Shown: positions 23,438-30,887, numbered from the stretch's first letter. The stretch is DNA of 35,675 nt from Planctomycetota bacterium (GCA_026184295.1 JAHCJK010000044.1:1-35675), one strand, 5' to 3'. Numbers and translations are program-made. The notes: generated from the sequence alone by a model not told the origin.

Positions 23438-23520
23438 GCGCTGCTTCATCTGCCGCAATCAGGGGACTCTCCCTCCCCTGCCTTCGTCGGATCATCGGCC
23501 CTTGCCGTTCGTGCCGTCGC

Positions 23521-23634
23521 TTGCCTCGAAGAGGCAACAGGTGATAGCCCAGGGTTGCGCGCGCAGCGCGCTACCCTGGGTAGCGGCGCTCGCAACATCT
23601 GCCCTGCAGGGGCAGCACGGTTGCCCGGGCACCG
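23521..23634 (-). repeat. Four-hairpin element, inverted and diverged copy
   Basis: Same four hairpins in reverse order on the plus strand: 23521-23537 (TTGCCTC-GAA-GAGGCAA), 23548-23580 (CCCAGGGT/ACCCTGGG with GCGCGC inner stem), 23599-23615 (CTGCCC-TGCAG-GGGCAG) and 23618-23634, the last being shared with copy 2. Sequence between stems is only partly kept (CAGGTGATAGCCCAGGG), yet all stems are intact through paired changes. Confidence 0.8.
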
Positions 23635-23737
23635 TGCTTCCCATGCAGGGAAGCACGCCGATGCCGCTCATACCCAGGGTAGCGTGCTGCGCACGCAACC
23701 CTGGGCTTTCACCTGCTACCCCTTCGGGGTAGGGGCG
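23618..23737 (+). repeat. Four-hairpin element, copy 2
   Basis: 120 bp, offset exactly 629 from copy 1, with two substitutions (G to A in the spacer after hairpin 2; A to G in the loop of hairpin 3). Hairpins at 23618-23634, 23636-23654, 23673-23705 and 23716-23732. Neither substitution breaks a stem. Confidence 0.85.
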
Positions 23738-23814
23738 GCGCGAGGGGGCGCACAGGTTCCTTGGATGCGCGGTGGCTTCATTTCCATGCCGGCTCCATCG
23801 CGGGGCGGGGGCCT

Positions 23815-24205
23815 TTCACTGCTTGCATGCGCATGGGTGGGCTGCTCCGCATCCCGGGCACAACACTTCGCTTCGCTCGTGATGTGGCACCCCTGGTACG
23901 GCTCGAATCTACAAGCACCGGGGCCTCCATCGCGGGGCGGGCGCTGCTTCGCTCTCTGCATGCGCGTGGGCAGGCTGCTCCGCGTCCCGAGCACAACACT
24001 TCGATTCGCTTCGTGATGTGGCACCCCCTGGAACGGCTCTAATCTACAAGCACCGGGGCCTCATTGTGGGGCGGGCGCTGCTTCGCTCCCTGCATGCGCG
24101 TGAGCTGGCTGCTCCGCATGCCGTGGCACAACACTTCGCTTCGCTTCGTGATGTGGCACCCCTGGAACGGCTCTAATCTACAAGCACCGGGGGCTTCAAG
24201 GGGGA
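23815..24205 (+). repeat. Tandem ~132-bp repeat array B (three copies)
   Basis: Three copies of the array A unit; the landmark CACAACACTTCG falls at 23859, 23992 and 24127 (133 and 135 bases apart; the middle copy has one base change after it). The array ends about 30 bases before the stop codon of the coiled-coil gene. Unit length and absence of unique spacers rule out a CRISPR array. Confidence 0.8.
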
Positions 24206-24234
24206 GCGCGTGGCGGGCGTTGCGGTCTCGGCAC

Positions 24235-25104
24235 TCACGGCGTGCCGGGGGGGAGGAGTTTGCGGAGGCGGGCGACTTCGGCGTTCAGGCCGGCGACCTG
24301 TTGCTGGAGGTTCTGGTTGCTCTGCTGGATTCGGGCGATCTCGCGGCGCAGGCCTTCGATCTCGCGTTCGCGCGTGCGCAGCGCGCCGTAGGCGTTGTTC
24401 AGCGCGGCCTGGTACTGCTGGATCGACCACGTGGCCTGGTCGCGGTCGCGGGCGACCTGCTGGAGGTCCCGGGAGAGCTGGTCGTTTTCCTTTTCGGCGT
24501 CGCGGGCGGCGTCGGCGGTGCGCTGCAGGTCCTGGGCGAGGTCCTGCGAGTCCTTTTGCGATTTCTTGAGCGCCTCCGTGGTCTGCTTGGCCTCGCGGCG
24601 GGCCTTCTCGGTCTCGCTGCGCGCGTTCCGCAGTTCGTGGTCGAGCGCGTTGCGGGCGTCCTTGCTCTCGGCGCGTTCAGCGGCGAGCACGTCTTCGAGT
24701 TTGCGGCTGCCGGCGAGGGCGCCGCGGAGGTCCTCGGCGAGGTTCTTGTTGCGCAGGTCGGTGCGTTCGAGCTGCAGGGTCAGTTCCTCAAGCTGCTTCA
24801 TCAGCTCGCCCTTCTGCGCCAGCATGCGGTCGGTCTCTTCGCGGTGCGCGCGGGTCTCGGCGGCGATCTGGTCCTTGAGGCGCTTGAGGTCGGCCTGGAC
24901 GGCGCCGAGCCGGTCGGAAGTCTCGCGCCCGTCCTTGGCGACGCGGGCGAGTTCCTGGCCCTGGGTCTCGAGCTGGTCCTGGCGCAGGGCCGCGGCGCGT
25001 TCGGCGCTCTGGCGCGCGGAGCGTTCGGAGAGCGACCAGCCGCCGAGGCCGAGGGACAGAAAGGCCAGCGCGGCGAGCCCGATCTTCATCCCATGAGCAT
25101 GCAT
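24235..25104 (-). CDS. Membrane-anchored coiled-coil protein
   Basis: 289 residues. One hydrophobic segment at about 7-24 ('KIGLAALAFLSLGLGGWSL') acts as signal anchor; nearly everything after it, to about 282, is heptad-patterned coiled coil rich in Glu, Arg, Lys, Gln and Ala ('LGAVQADLKRLKDQIAAET', 'EIARIQQSNQNLQQQVAGLNAEVARLRKLL'). The short end 'PPGTP' is Pro-rich. No enzymatic domain is visible. It is probably a periplasm-facing structural or spacer protein, but the direction of insertion cannot be told for certain. The ATG at 25104 has GAGGAA six bases upstream; an internal ATG at 25089 would remove five residues. It is the last gene before the repeat region. Confidence 0.8.
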   Translation of the reverse strand: MHAHGMKIGLAALAFLSLGLGGWSLSERSARQSAERAAALRQDQLETQGQELARVAKDGRETSDRLGAVQADLKRLKDQIAAETRAHREETDRMLAQKGELMKQLEELTLQLERTDLRNKNLAEDLRGALAGSRKLEDVLAAERAESKDARNALDHELRNARSETEKARREAKQTTEALKKSQKDSQDLAQDLQRTADAARDAEKENDQLSRDLQQVARDRDQATWSIQQYQAALNNAYGALRTREREIEGLRREIARIQQSNQNLQQQVAGLNAEVARLRKLLPPGTP

Positions 25105-25156
25105 GCGCGGTTCCTCGCAAAAGTGGGATCGATTATTAGACGGTTCGAGCGGGGCC

Positions 25157-25693
25157 TCATTCAGGACAATCCGCGCACTTTCGCAGGTGCGCGTCGCGCG
25201 CCTGGCTCAGGAACGGATGGTACGCGGGCGCGCGGAAGTCGGGAAAGGTGCACTCGTGGGCCAGCCACGCCCCGCCGCGGAACGCGAGGGTGATTTCGGC
25301 GAAGATGCCGTCGCGCAGATAGATCCGGTGCGCGAAGTCCTTGGTGCTGGCCAGCACCAGCTTGGCGCCGGTGAGGTACCCCGCGTCGAGGTTGATCGTG
25401 CGGCGCGAATCTTCGGCGGCGAAGCGCTGTTCGAGCGCGTTGGTCGCGAGCTTCCAATCGACGAGGCTTGCGGGGTCGGCGAGGTTCTTGAAGGTGACGA
25501 AGCGGCGCTTGAGGCCCGCGCCCATCTCGGGTTCGTAGTAGGCGGTCTTGTCGAAGGGGTAGACGGGGCTTTCGAGTTCGCGCGGGCCGAAGAGGGCTTC
25601 GAGTTCCGGGAGCGCGGCGGCGTAGCGTTCGTCCTGCCCGCAGATGCAGGCGACGAGCGGCGTGACGAGGCGGGGGGCGTGCGTGGTTCCCAT
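25157..25693 (-). CDS. DUF4416 family protein
   Basis: 178 residues. It follows the DUF4416 pattern: 'PLVACICGQDERYAAALPELEALFGPRELES', 'FDKTAYYEPEMGAGLKRRFVTFKNLADP', 'LVDWKLATNALEQRF', 'RRTINLDAGYLTGAKLVLASTKDFAHRIYLRDGIFAEITLAF', and an ending with 'CADCPE'. The family is widespread in PVC bacteria, Deltaproteobacteria and Nitrospirae and has no known function. It is cytosolic. The start at 25693 gives the family's usual beginning; the frame is open further upstream but that part overlaps the next gene in another phase. No good ribosome site is visible. It lies 11 bases after the small membrane protein gene, so they are probably co-transcribed. Confidence 0.88.
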   Translation of the reverse strand: MGTTHAPRLVTPLVACICGQDERYAAALPELEALFGPRELESPVYPFDKTAYYEPEMGAGLKRRFVTFKNLADPASLVDWKLATNALEQRFAAEDSRRTINLDAGYLTGAKLVLASTKDFAHRIYLRDGIFAEITLAFRGGAWLAHECTFPDFRAPAYHPFLSQARDAHLRKCADCPE

Positions 25694-25704
25694 GCGAACC
25701 CCGG

Positions 25705-26043
25705 TCAGGTCCCCGAGGATTCCTGGGCGGCGCGGGCGGGCAGGAAGAGCACGACGGCCTCGATCAGGCTGGCCACGAGCGTCACGACCACGCGGGTCTG
25801 GAAGCCCTCTTTCATCGACTTGGAGACGAAGAAGCCGACCACGAAGAGCAGGACCACGACGGTCAGGATGTAGGCCGCGAGGCGCTTCTGCTTGAAGAGC
25901 AGCACGGCGGCGACGAGCGCCAGGACGCCCATGGCCAGGCCGAAGCCCAGCGCCGGGACGCTCTGCGCTTCCACGTAGCGCAGCGTGCCGTTGGCCATCA
26001 GCCAGAGTCCGTAAACCAGGGTGACGAGGGCCTTGGAGATCAT
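25705..26043 (-). CDS. Small four-helix membrane protein (TMEM14-like)
   Basis: 112 residues with four hydrophobic segments at about 4-18, 31-49, 56-74 and 86-103. The Gly-rich pattern 'YGLWLMANGTLRYVEAQSVPALGFGLAMGVLALVAAVLL' is reminiscent of the TMEM14/UPF0136 family, but I cannot be sure. There is no signal peptide cleavage site and no catalytic motif. It shares a transcript with the DUF4416 gene. Gap 26044-26139 before mqnA shows nothing recognisable. Confidence 0.65.
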   Translation of the reverse strand: MISKALVTLVYGLWLMANGTLRYVEAQSVPALGFGLAMGVLALVAAVLLFKQKRLAAYILTVVVLLFVVGFFVSKSMKEGFQTRVVVTLVASLIEAVVLFLPARAAQESSGT

Positions 26044-26139
26044 GCGGGTGCCTCCGACGCGGGTGCTTGCCCTTCCCTATCCGTTCGTGGCGCGAAAGCA
26101 AGCGAGCCGCAGTGCGTGCCGTTCATTCCTTAGGCCCGG

Positions 26140-26952
26140 CTACGCACCGTAAAATACAATCGGCCGTTCCGCGCGCACGATCCCTTCCTTCACCAGGCAC
26201 GCCTGGAAGCGCTTCAAGCCTTCGATGTACGGGCCTTCCATTTCATAGTGGACGATCGCGGCCACGTACTCCTTCGCGCGTTCGAACTCGAAACCGATCT
26301 CGGCGGCGAATTCGTCGGCGATCTCGCCCGCGTGCGCCACGCCTGCGGCCTTCGCGCGCGTGAGCAGTTCGGGGATGCCGCGCAGGTCCGCGCCGCCGCG
26401 CACGAGCCACGCCGCGTAAACGAACGGCAGGCCGGTGAGCGCGCGCCATTCGGACTGGAGGTCCAGGGTCTGGAATTCAGGGGCGCGGCCGAGCATCCGC
26501 AGGCACGGGTCGCCGATGCGCAGGAAGCCGTCCAGGTCGTCGCGCTGGCGCGGGTCTTCGTGGCGGTCGAGCGGCACGTATTCGACGTTCAGCTTGTGCT
26601 TCTGCGAAAGGATCACCCGCAGCAGCGCGTTGGTGGTCTCGCTGGCGGGATCGAGGCCCACGCGGCGCAGGTCCTTCACGTCCGTTCGGCAGAAGAGCTG
26701 GATGCTCCACATTTCGCGGTCGCCGCAGACGCCCAGGCCCGGCAGCAGCGTGTACTCGGGATGGCGGAAGTATTCGACCGAACTGACCAGCGCGACGTCC
26801 AGGCCGCCGGCGGAGAGGCGCTTCGCGAGGAGGCTCGGCGCGAGCAGTTCCAGCGTGTACGGCGTGCCGTCGGGCGCGGCGCCTTCGGGCTCCAGGCCGT
26901 GGATCAACACCTTGGAGTTGAGGTACGGGACGGAGCCGATGCGGACGGTCAT
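26140..26952 (-). CDS. mqnA: Chorismate dehydratase MqnA
   Basis: 270 residues. MqnA removes water from chorismate to give 3-enolpyruvylbenzoate, the first step of the futalosine route to menaquinone. The family pattern is clear: 'RIGSVPYLNSKVLIHGL' at the N-terminus, 'LLAKRLSAGGLDVALVSSVEYF', 'MWSIQLFCR', 'RIGDPCLRML' and 'WRALTGLPFVYAAWLVRGG', a periplasmic-binding-protein-like fold used as an enzyme. It is cytosolic. A short period-8 repeat (26966-26989) separates it from mqnP upstream, so the two may or may not be co-transcribed. The other futalosine genes mqnB, C and D are not in the window. Confidence 0.92.
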   Translation of the reverse strand: MTVRIGSVPYLNSKVLIHGLEPEGAAPDGTPYTLELLAPSLLAKRLSAGGLDVALVSSVEYFRHPEYTLLPGLGVCGDREMWSIQLFCRTDVKDLRRVGLDPASETTNALLRVILSQKHKLNVEYVPLDRHEDPRQRDDLDGFLRIGDPCLRMLGRAPEFQTLDLQSEWRALTGLPFVYAAWLVRGGADLRGIPELLTRAKAAGVAHAGEIADEFAAEIGFEFERAKEYVAAIVHYEMEGPYIEGLKRFQACLVKEGIVRAERPIVFYGA

Positions 26953-26965
26953 GGTTGTAATTCAC

Positions 26966-26989
26966 CACGGAGACACGGAGGCACGGAGA
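26966..26989. repeat. Period-8 short tandem repeat CACGGAG(A/G)
   Basis: Three units: CACGGAGA, CACGGAGG, CACGGAGA. This motif is familiar as a dispersed intergenic repeat in many environmental bacteria (from memory). It lies between mqnP and mqnA. Confidence 0.7.
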
Positions 26990-27029
26990 AGGCAAGGCAG
27001 GAACGGAACGGCTCAGACGAAGGCATGGG

Positions 27030-27938
27030 CTATCCGTGGTTCAAGATCACGCGTTCGAGCAGCACGGCGGCGAAGAGCACCAGGCTGACGGCGCCGTTGA
27101 GGGTGAAGAAGGCGACGTTGACGCGCGAGAGATCGTCCGGGCGCACGATCCAGTGTTCGTACACCAGCAGCCCCGCGACGACGGCGACGGCGGCGTAGTA
27201 CGTCGGGCCCATGCCGGCGTATACGCCCAGGCCCGCCAGCAGCGCGGCAGCCAGAACGTGCAGCACGGCCGAGAGCACCAGCGCGCCCTTGATGCCCAAG
27301 GCCTTGGGCATCGAATGCAGGCGTTCGTCGGCGCTGTCGATCTTGAAATCCTGGCAGGCGTAGATCAGGTCGAAGCCGCTGACCCAGCAGAGCACCGCGG
27401 CGACGAGCAGCAGCGGGAAGAGTTCGAACGGGAGGTGCCAGGCCTGGCCGAGATGCGGGAGCGGCGCGAGGTCCCCGCGGACGGCCAGGTGCGCGCCCAG
27501 CGGCGCGAGCCCCAGCGAGAGCCCCAGCCAGAAGTGGCAGAGGCTGGTGAAGCGCTTCGCGTAACTGTAGCCGCAGAGAATCAGGAGCACCGGCGCGGCG
27601 CAGTAGAAGCAGACGGGGTTGAGCATCCACGCGGCGGCCAGAAAGACCGCGGCATTGGCGAGCACGAAGGCCATCAGGAAGTTCGGCGAGACGAGCCCGG
27701 TGACGCTGGGGCGCGTGGCCGTGCGCGGGTTGGCGGCGTCGAAGCCGCGGTCGGCCCAGCGGTTGAAGGCCATCGCCGCGCTGCGCCCGCTGACCATGCA
27801 GACGACGATCCAGGCGACGACGTTCCACGCCGGCCAGCCGCCCGCGGCCACCAGCATCGCCACAAGCGCGAAGGGCAGCGCGAAGATCGAGTGCGCGATC
27901 TTGATCGAGTCGAAGACGATCCACAGCCGCTTGAACAT
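27030..27938 (-). CDS. mqnP: UbiA-family prenyltransferase, probably MqnP
   Basis: 302 residues, eight or nine membrane segments. The two Asp-rich prenyl-diphosphate sites are present: 'NRWADRGFDAANPRTATR' (about 58-75) and 'DLIYACQDFKID' (about 190-201). In futalosine-type organisms MqnP attaches the polyprenyl chain to the naphthoate intermediate at the inner membrane. The closest relative in other organisms is UbiA, but mqnA next door and ubiX in the same window favour MqnP. The start at 27938 gives 'MFKRLWIVFDSIKIAHSIFALPFAL', the usual beginning of the family. It diverges from the halogenase-like gene over 227 bases. Confidence 0.88.
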   Translation of the reverse strand: MFKRLWIVFDSIKIAHSIFALPFALVAMLVAAGGWPAWNVVAWIVVCMVSGRSAAMAFNRWADRGFDAANPRTATRPSVTGLVSPNFLMAFVLANAAVFLAAAWMLNPVCFYCAAPVLLILCGYSYAKRFTSLCHFWLGLSLGLAPLGAHLAVRGDLAPLPHLGQAWHLPFELFPLLLVAAVLCWVSGFDLIYACQDFKIDSADERLHSMPKALGIKGALVLSAVLHVLAAALLAGLGVYAGMGPTYYAAVAVVAGLLVYEHWIVRPDDLSRVNVAFFTLNGAVSLVLFAAVLLERVILNHG

Positions 27939-28092
27939 GCCCGCTCCGGTCCCGGACCTGGTCCTTACCCGCCGCGCATACGATAAATCGGGGCGCGGGT
28001 TAATTCCATGAACGGCTGGGATTTTGACCGGTTCGAAACGTTCAACATCTGAGAAATTCAGGGCTTAGCCCGAATCGTACGTAAACGTAGTT

Positions 28093-28098
28093 TATAAT
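28093..28098 (+). promoter_or_regulatory. Possible -10 box for the flavoprotein gene
   Basis: TATAAT in an AT-richer part of the gap 27939-28165, 68 bases before the start at 28166. No -35 hexamer is found at the right distance, so this may be an activator-dependent promoter or chance. GGGAG at 28152-28156, nine bases before the ATG, is the ribosome site. Confidence 0.4.
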
Positions 28099-28165
28099 TG
28101 ACGCGCCCGGCGTTCCTCTTTATGGTAACAGGCATCGAACCGGGACCTCGTGGGAGCCTGACACC

Positions 28166-29434
28166 ATGGTGGAAGCCAATCCGCAACACTGGGATGCGAT
28201 CGTCGTCGGCGCGGGGCCGGCGGGCTGTTCGGCCGCCGCGGCGCTGGCGCTGCACGGGCGGCGCGTGCTGCTGCTCGAGCGCGAGAAGTTCCCGCGCTAC
28301 CACATCGGCGAATCGCTCCTGCCGTTCACCTTCCACCCGCTGCAGCGCATCGGGATGCTCGAGAAGATGCGCGCCTCCTGCTTCGTCAAAAAGTACAGCG
28401 TCCAGTTCGTCTCGCCCTCGGGCAAGGCCTCGCAGCCGTTCTACTTTTACACGCGCTACCCCGAAGAGATCGCGCAGACCTGGCAGGTGCTGCGCTCCGA
28501 GTTCGACCAGATGCTGATGGACAACGCGCGCGAGAAGGGCGCCGTCGTCAAAGAAGAACACACGCTCAAGGAGTACCTCACCGACGGCCCGCGCACCGTG
28601 GGCGTGAAGGTGCAGGACAAGAGCGGCGCGACGCACGAATACCGCGCGCCGATGACGCTGGATTGCACGGGCCGCGAGAGCTTTACCGCGTCGCGCAAGG
28701 GCTGGCGCATCCCCGACCCGAAGCTGAACAAGGTGGCCGTTTGGACGTACTTTAAAGGAGCGCTGCGCGACGAAGGCAAGGTCGGCGGCGCGACGACGGT
28801 GGCCTACGTCCCGCAGAAGGGCTGGTTCTGGTACATCCCGCAGCACAACGACATGATCAGCGTCGGGGTCGTGGCCGACGCGAGCTACCTCTTCCGCGAG
28901 GGCGTGCGCGAACCGAAGGACGTCTTCCAGCGCGAAGTGAAGCAGAACGCCTGGATCGACAAGTACACGTCCGCCGGGCAGCAGGTGGGCAACTACTTCG
29001 TGACCGGCGAATACTCGTTCCGTTCGCGCCACTGCGCCAGCGACGGCCTGCTGCTCGCGGGCGACGCCTTCGGCTTCCTCGATCCGATCTTTTCGTCCGG
29101 CGTGATGCTGGCGCTGAAGAGCGGCGTGCTGGCGGCCGACGCGATCCACGAGGCGCTGAGCGCGAACGACGTCTCGGCGCAGCGCTTCGAAGCCTACGGG
29201 AAGTACCTGGGCGAAGGCATCGACAACATGCGCCGGCTGGTCTGCGCGTTTTACGAACAGGCCTTCAGCTTCCGCAAGATCTGCGAGAAGCACGAATTCG
29301 CGCAGGGCGAGATCACCGACTGCCTGAGCGGCGACGTGAACAAGGATTTCTCGAAGCTCTGGGCCGCCTGCGAAGAGTTCGCGCCGGTCGAACAGCCGCT
29401 GCCGTACGGCACGCCGCTGGTCACGCCGGCCTAG
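28166..29434 (+). CDS. Flavin-dependent halogenase-like FAD oxidoreductase
   Basis: 422 residues. Gly15-x-Gly17-x-x-Gly20 in 'IVVGAGPAGCSAAAAL' binds FAD; 'EKFPRYHIGESLLP' (about 40-53) is the pattern of CmlS/PltA-type flavin halogenases and their relatives; 'CFVKKYSVQF' carries Lys75/76 where halogenases keep the catalytic Lys; 'GWFWYIP' (219-225) is the W-x-W-x-I-P signature; 'GDAFGFLDPIFSSGV' closes the FAD fold. True halogenases use FADH2, oxygen and chloride; geranylgeranyl-reductase-like relatives share most of the fold, so halogenation is possible but unproven. No flavin reductase is nearby. Cytosolic. It diverges from mqnP and is followed 80 bases later by the enolase-family gene. Confidence 0.82.
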   Translation: MVEANPQHWDAIVVGAGPAGCSAAAALALHGRRVLLLEREKFPRYHIGESLLPFTFHPLQRIGMLEKMRASCFVKKYSVQFVSPSGKASQPFYFYTRYPEEIAQTWQVLRSEFDQMLMDNAREKGAVVKEEHTLKEYLTDGPRTVGVKVQDKSGATHEYRAPMTLDCTGRESFTASRKGWRIPDPKLNKVAVWTYFKGALRDEGKVGGATTVAYVPQKGWFWYIPQHNDMISVGVVADASYLFREGVREPKDVFQREVKQNAWIDKYTSAGQQVGNYFVTGEYSFRSRHCASDGLLLAGDAFGFLDPIFSSGVMLALKSGVLAADAIHEALSANDVSAQRFEAYGKYLGEGIDNMRRLVCAFYEQAFSFRKICEKHEFAQGEITDCLSGDVNKDFSKLWAACEEFAPVEQPLPYGTPLVTPA

Positions 29435-29442
29435 CGCGTGGT

Positions 29443-29470
29443 TTGACAACCCGCCAACTCCCTCTAGTAC
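29443..29470 (+). promoter_or_regulatory. Candidate promoter of the enolase-family gene
   Basis: TTGACA (29443-29448), a 16-base spacer and TAGTAC (29465-29470), a perfect -35 with a weak -10, 44 bases before the ATG. It suggests the gene can be transcribed separately from the flavoprotein gene. Confidence 0.5.
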
Positions 29471-29514
29471 GGACGTAGCCGCGCGGTGGGCCCGCGCCGG
29501 CGGGGAGCCTTCCG

Positions 29515-30633
29515 ATGAAAATTACAGCCGTCACCCCCGTGATGATCACGTACGGGCATCGCGGGATGTTCATGGTCAAGGTCGAGACCGACACGGGCAT
29601 CCACGGCTGGGGCGAAGGCGGAATCTCCGGCCGCGAACTCGGCATGGCCGCGATCGTCGAGAGCTTCAAGCCGCACCTGCTCGGCCAGGACCCGCGGCGC
29701 ATCGACCACCTCTGGCAACTCATGTTCCGCGGCGGCTTTTTCGAATCCGGCACGGTGATGTCGGGCGCGATCAGCGCCGTGGACCTGGCGCTGTGGGACA
29801 TCCTCGGCAAGCATCTTAACGTGCCCTGCTGGCAGTTGCTCGGCGGGCGCAGCCGCGACCGCATCGAATGCTACTGCCACGCGGGGCTGGGCAACGCGCA
29901 GGAGAAAGTCGCGCAGGGCTTCCGCGCGCTGCGCCTGGGCGCGGGGCACACCGCCGACAAGACCGGCGTCTTCGATCCGGACCAGGCCGTGCGCGAGACC
30001 GTTTCCGCGCTGACGCAGGCGCGCGAACTGCTCGGCGATGAGGTGAAACTCTGCGTCGATCTGCATACGCGCTTCAACCCGCCGGCCGCCGCGCAGGTCT
30101 GCCAGGGGCTGGAGCCCCTGCGGATGCTCTTCGTCGAAGACCCGTTGCGCAGCGTCAGCCCCAAGAGCTACCTCGCGTTCCGCCAGCGCGCGCGCGTGCC
30201 GCTGGCCGTGGGCGAAGAATGCAGCAGCAAGTGGGAGTTCCAGCAGTTGATCGAGTCCGACGCGATCGACTACGCGCGCATCGACCTCTGCAACGTCGGC
30301 GGCCTGACCGAAGCGAAGAAGGTGGCCGCGATGGCCGAGACGCATTACATCGACGTGGTCCCGCACAACCCGCTGGGCCCGATCAGCACCGCCGCGTGCG
30401 TGCAACTCGGCGTCGCGATCCCCAACTTCCTGCTGCTCGAATACTGCATACCGACGGAGCTCGCCCCGGGGCTCTTCCAGAGTTCGCACGTCTTCAAGGC
30501 GCCCTTCTTCGAGGTGCCCACGGCCCCGGGCCTGGGCATCGACGTGGACGAATCGAAGCTCGCGAATCACCCCTGGAAGCAGTGGACCGCGCCGATCTAC
30601 GAACGGCCGGACGGCGGGTTCAACAACTGGTAG
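29515..30633 (+). CDS. Enolase-superfamily dehydratase, D-galactonate dehydratase-like
   Basis: 372 residues, complete MR/MLE fold. Metal ligands are Asp182 ('VDLHTRF'), Glu208 ('FVEDPLR') and Glu234 ('AVGEECS'); His184 two residues after the Asp and His284 in 'VVPHNPLGPIS' are the acid/base pair. As I recall them, these positions are one less than the corresponding residues of E. coli DgoD, and 'NVGGLTEAKKVAAMAE' also fits that group. Such enzymes dehydrate sugar acids to 2-keto-3-deoxy acids in the cytosol. The exact acid (galactonate or another) is not determined. The start 'MKITAVTPVMI' is the family start. No sugar-acid kinase or aldolase is next to it. Confidence 0.87.
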   Translation: MKITAVTPVMITYGHRGMFMVKVETDTGIHGWGEGGISGRELGMAAIVESFKPHLLGQDPRRIDHLWQLMFRGGFFESGTVMSGAISAVDLALWDILGKHLNVPCWQLLGGRSRDRIECYCHAGLGNAQEKVAQGFRALRLGAGHTADKTGVFDPDQAVRETVSALTQARELLGDEVKLCVDLHTRFNPPAAAQVCQGLEPLRMLFVEDPLRSVSPKSYLAFRQRARVPLAVGEECSSKWEFQQLIESDAIDYARIDLCNVGGLTEAKKVAAMAETHYIDVVPHNPLGPISTAACVQLGVAIPNFLLLEYCIPTELAPGLFQSSHVFKAPFFEVPTAPGLGIDVDESKLANHPWKQWTAPIYERPDGGFNNW

Positions 30634-30670
30634 GGCGTCGAGCAGGCCGCACGCGGAGGGGCTCGCCGTC

Positions 30671-30778
30671 CTTCGTGATCTTCGTGCCCTTGGTGGAAGA
30701 GCTGTTCTGCTGTTCTGCTGTTCTGCTGTTCCGCTGTTCTGCTGTTCTGCTGTTCTTGGCGTCTTAGCGTCTTTGCGC
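30671..30778. repeat. Cluster of short tandem repeats (periods 9, 8 and 8)
   Basis: Three arrays follow each other: three 9-bp units of the CTTCGTGAT type (30671-30697); seven 8-bp units CTGTTCTG, one with a C and the last ending TT (30702-30757); and three 8-bp units CTTGGCGT, CTTAGCGT, CTTTGCGC (30755-30778). No coding potential. They fill much of the gap 30634-30922 between convergent genes. Confidence 0.85.
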
Positions 30779-30862
30779 GAAACTCGCTGTTGGTAGGCCG
30801 TGGGTCCGCCGATGGGCTCGCTCGTGCGAGGTTATTCGGCGACTCTGCACCCTCACCCCCCA

Positions 30863-30887
30863 CCCCTCTCCCTTCGAGGGAGAGGGG
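30863..30887. terminator. Hairpin between two convergent genes
   Basis: CCCCTCTCCCT-TCG-AGGGAGAGGGG, an 11-pair stem with a three-base loop, 35 bases after the stop of the CoA-disulfide-reductase gene on the minus strand. It lacks a T run, but its position between two convergent genes suits a bidirectional terminator. The motif CCCTCTCCC/GGGAGAGGG is also a common dispersed repeat in bacteria (from memory). Confidence 0.5.

Larger units (their letters stand above)
22807..24234. repeat. Gene-free, repeat-filled region of 1.4 kb
   Basis: No gene is supported here; the open frames in it are short, unrelated in sequence to known proteins and simply follow the repeats. The DNA contains three copies of a four-hairpin element and two arrays of a ~132-bp unit, listed separately. 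Seen as a whole, the block element + spacer + array (22989-23437) recurs at 23618-24205, so the region has grown by a block duplication separated by the inverted element. The leading part, 22807-22988, holds the AT-richer upstream region of the DNRLRE gene (TATTAT on the minus strand at 22845-22850). Confidence 0.85.

Noticed and set aside
22989..23737. Integron attC sites or an insertion sequence
   Set aside because: No integrase or transposase, no attC core sites, and no terminal inverted repeats around an enzyme gene; the hairpins form four independent stems instead.
23895..23920. tRNA-like T-arm (CTCGAATCT) in the tandem repeats
   Set aside because: No acceptor, D or anticodon arms can be folded around it, and the G/C stem of a T-arm is missing.
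23426..24016. Open frames of 70-200 codons within the repeat region
   Set aside because: They cross hairpins and tandem repeats, differ between repeat copies in frame and have no ribosome sites or domains.
23190..24205. CRISPR array
   Set aside because: Units are ~132 bp and contiguous, without short repeats alternating with unique spacers, and no cas genes are near.
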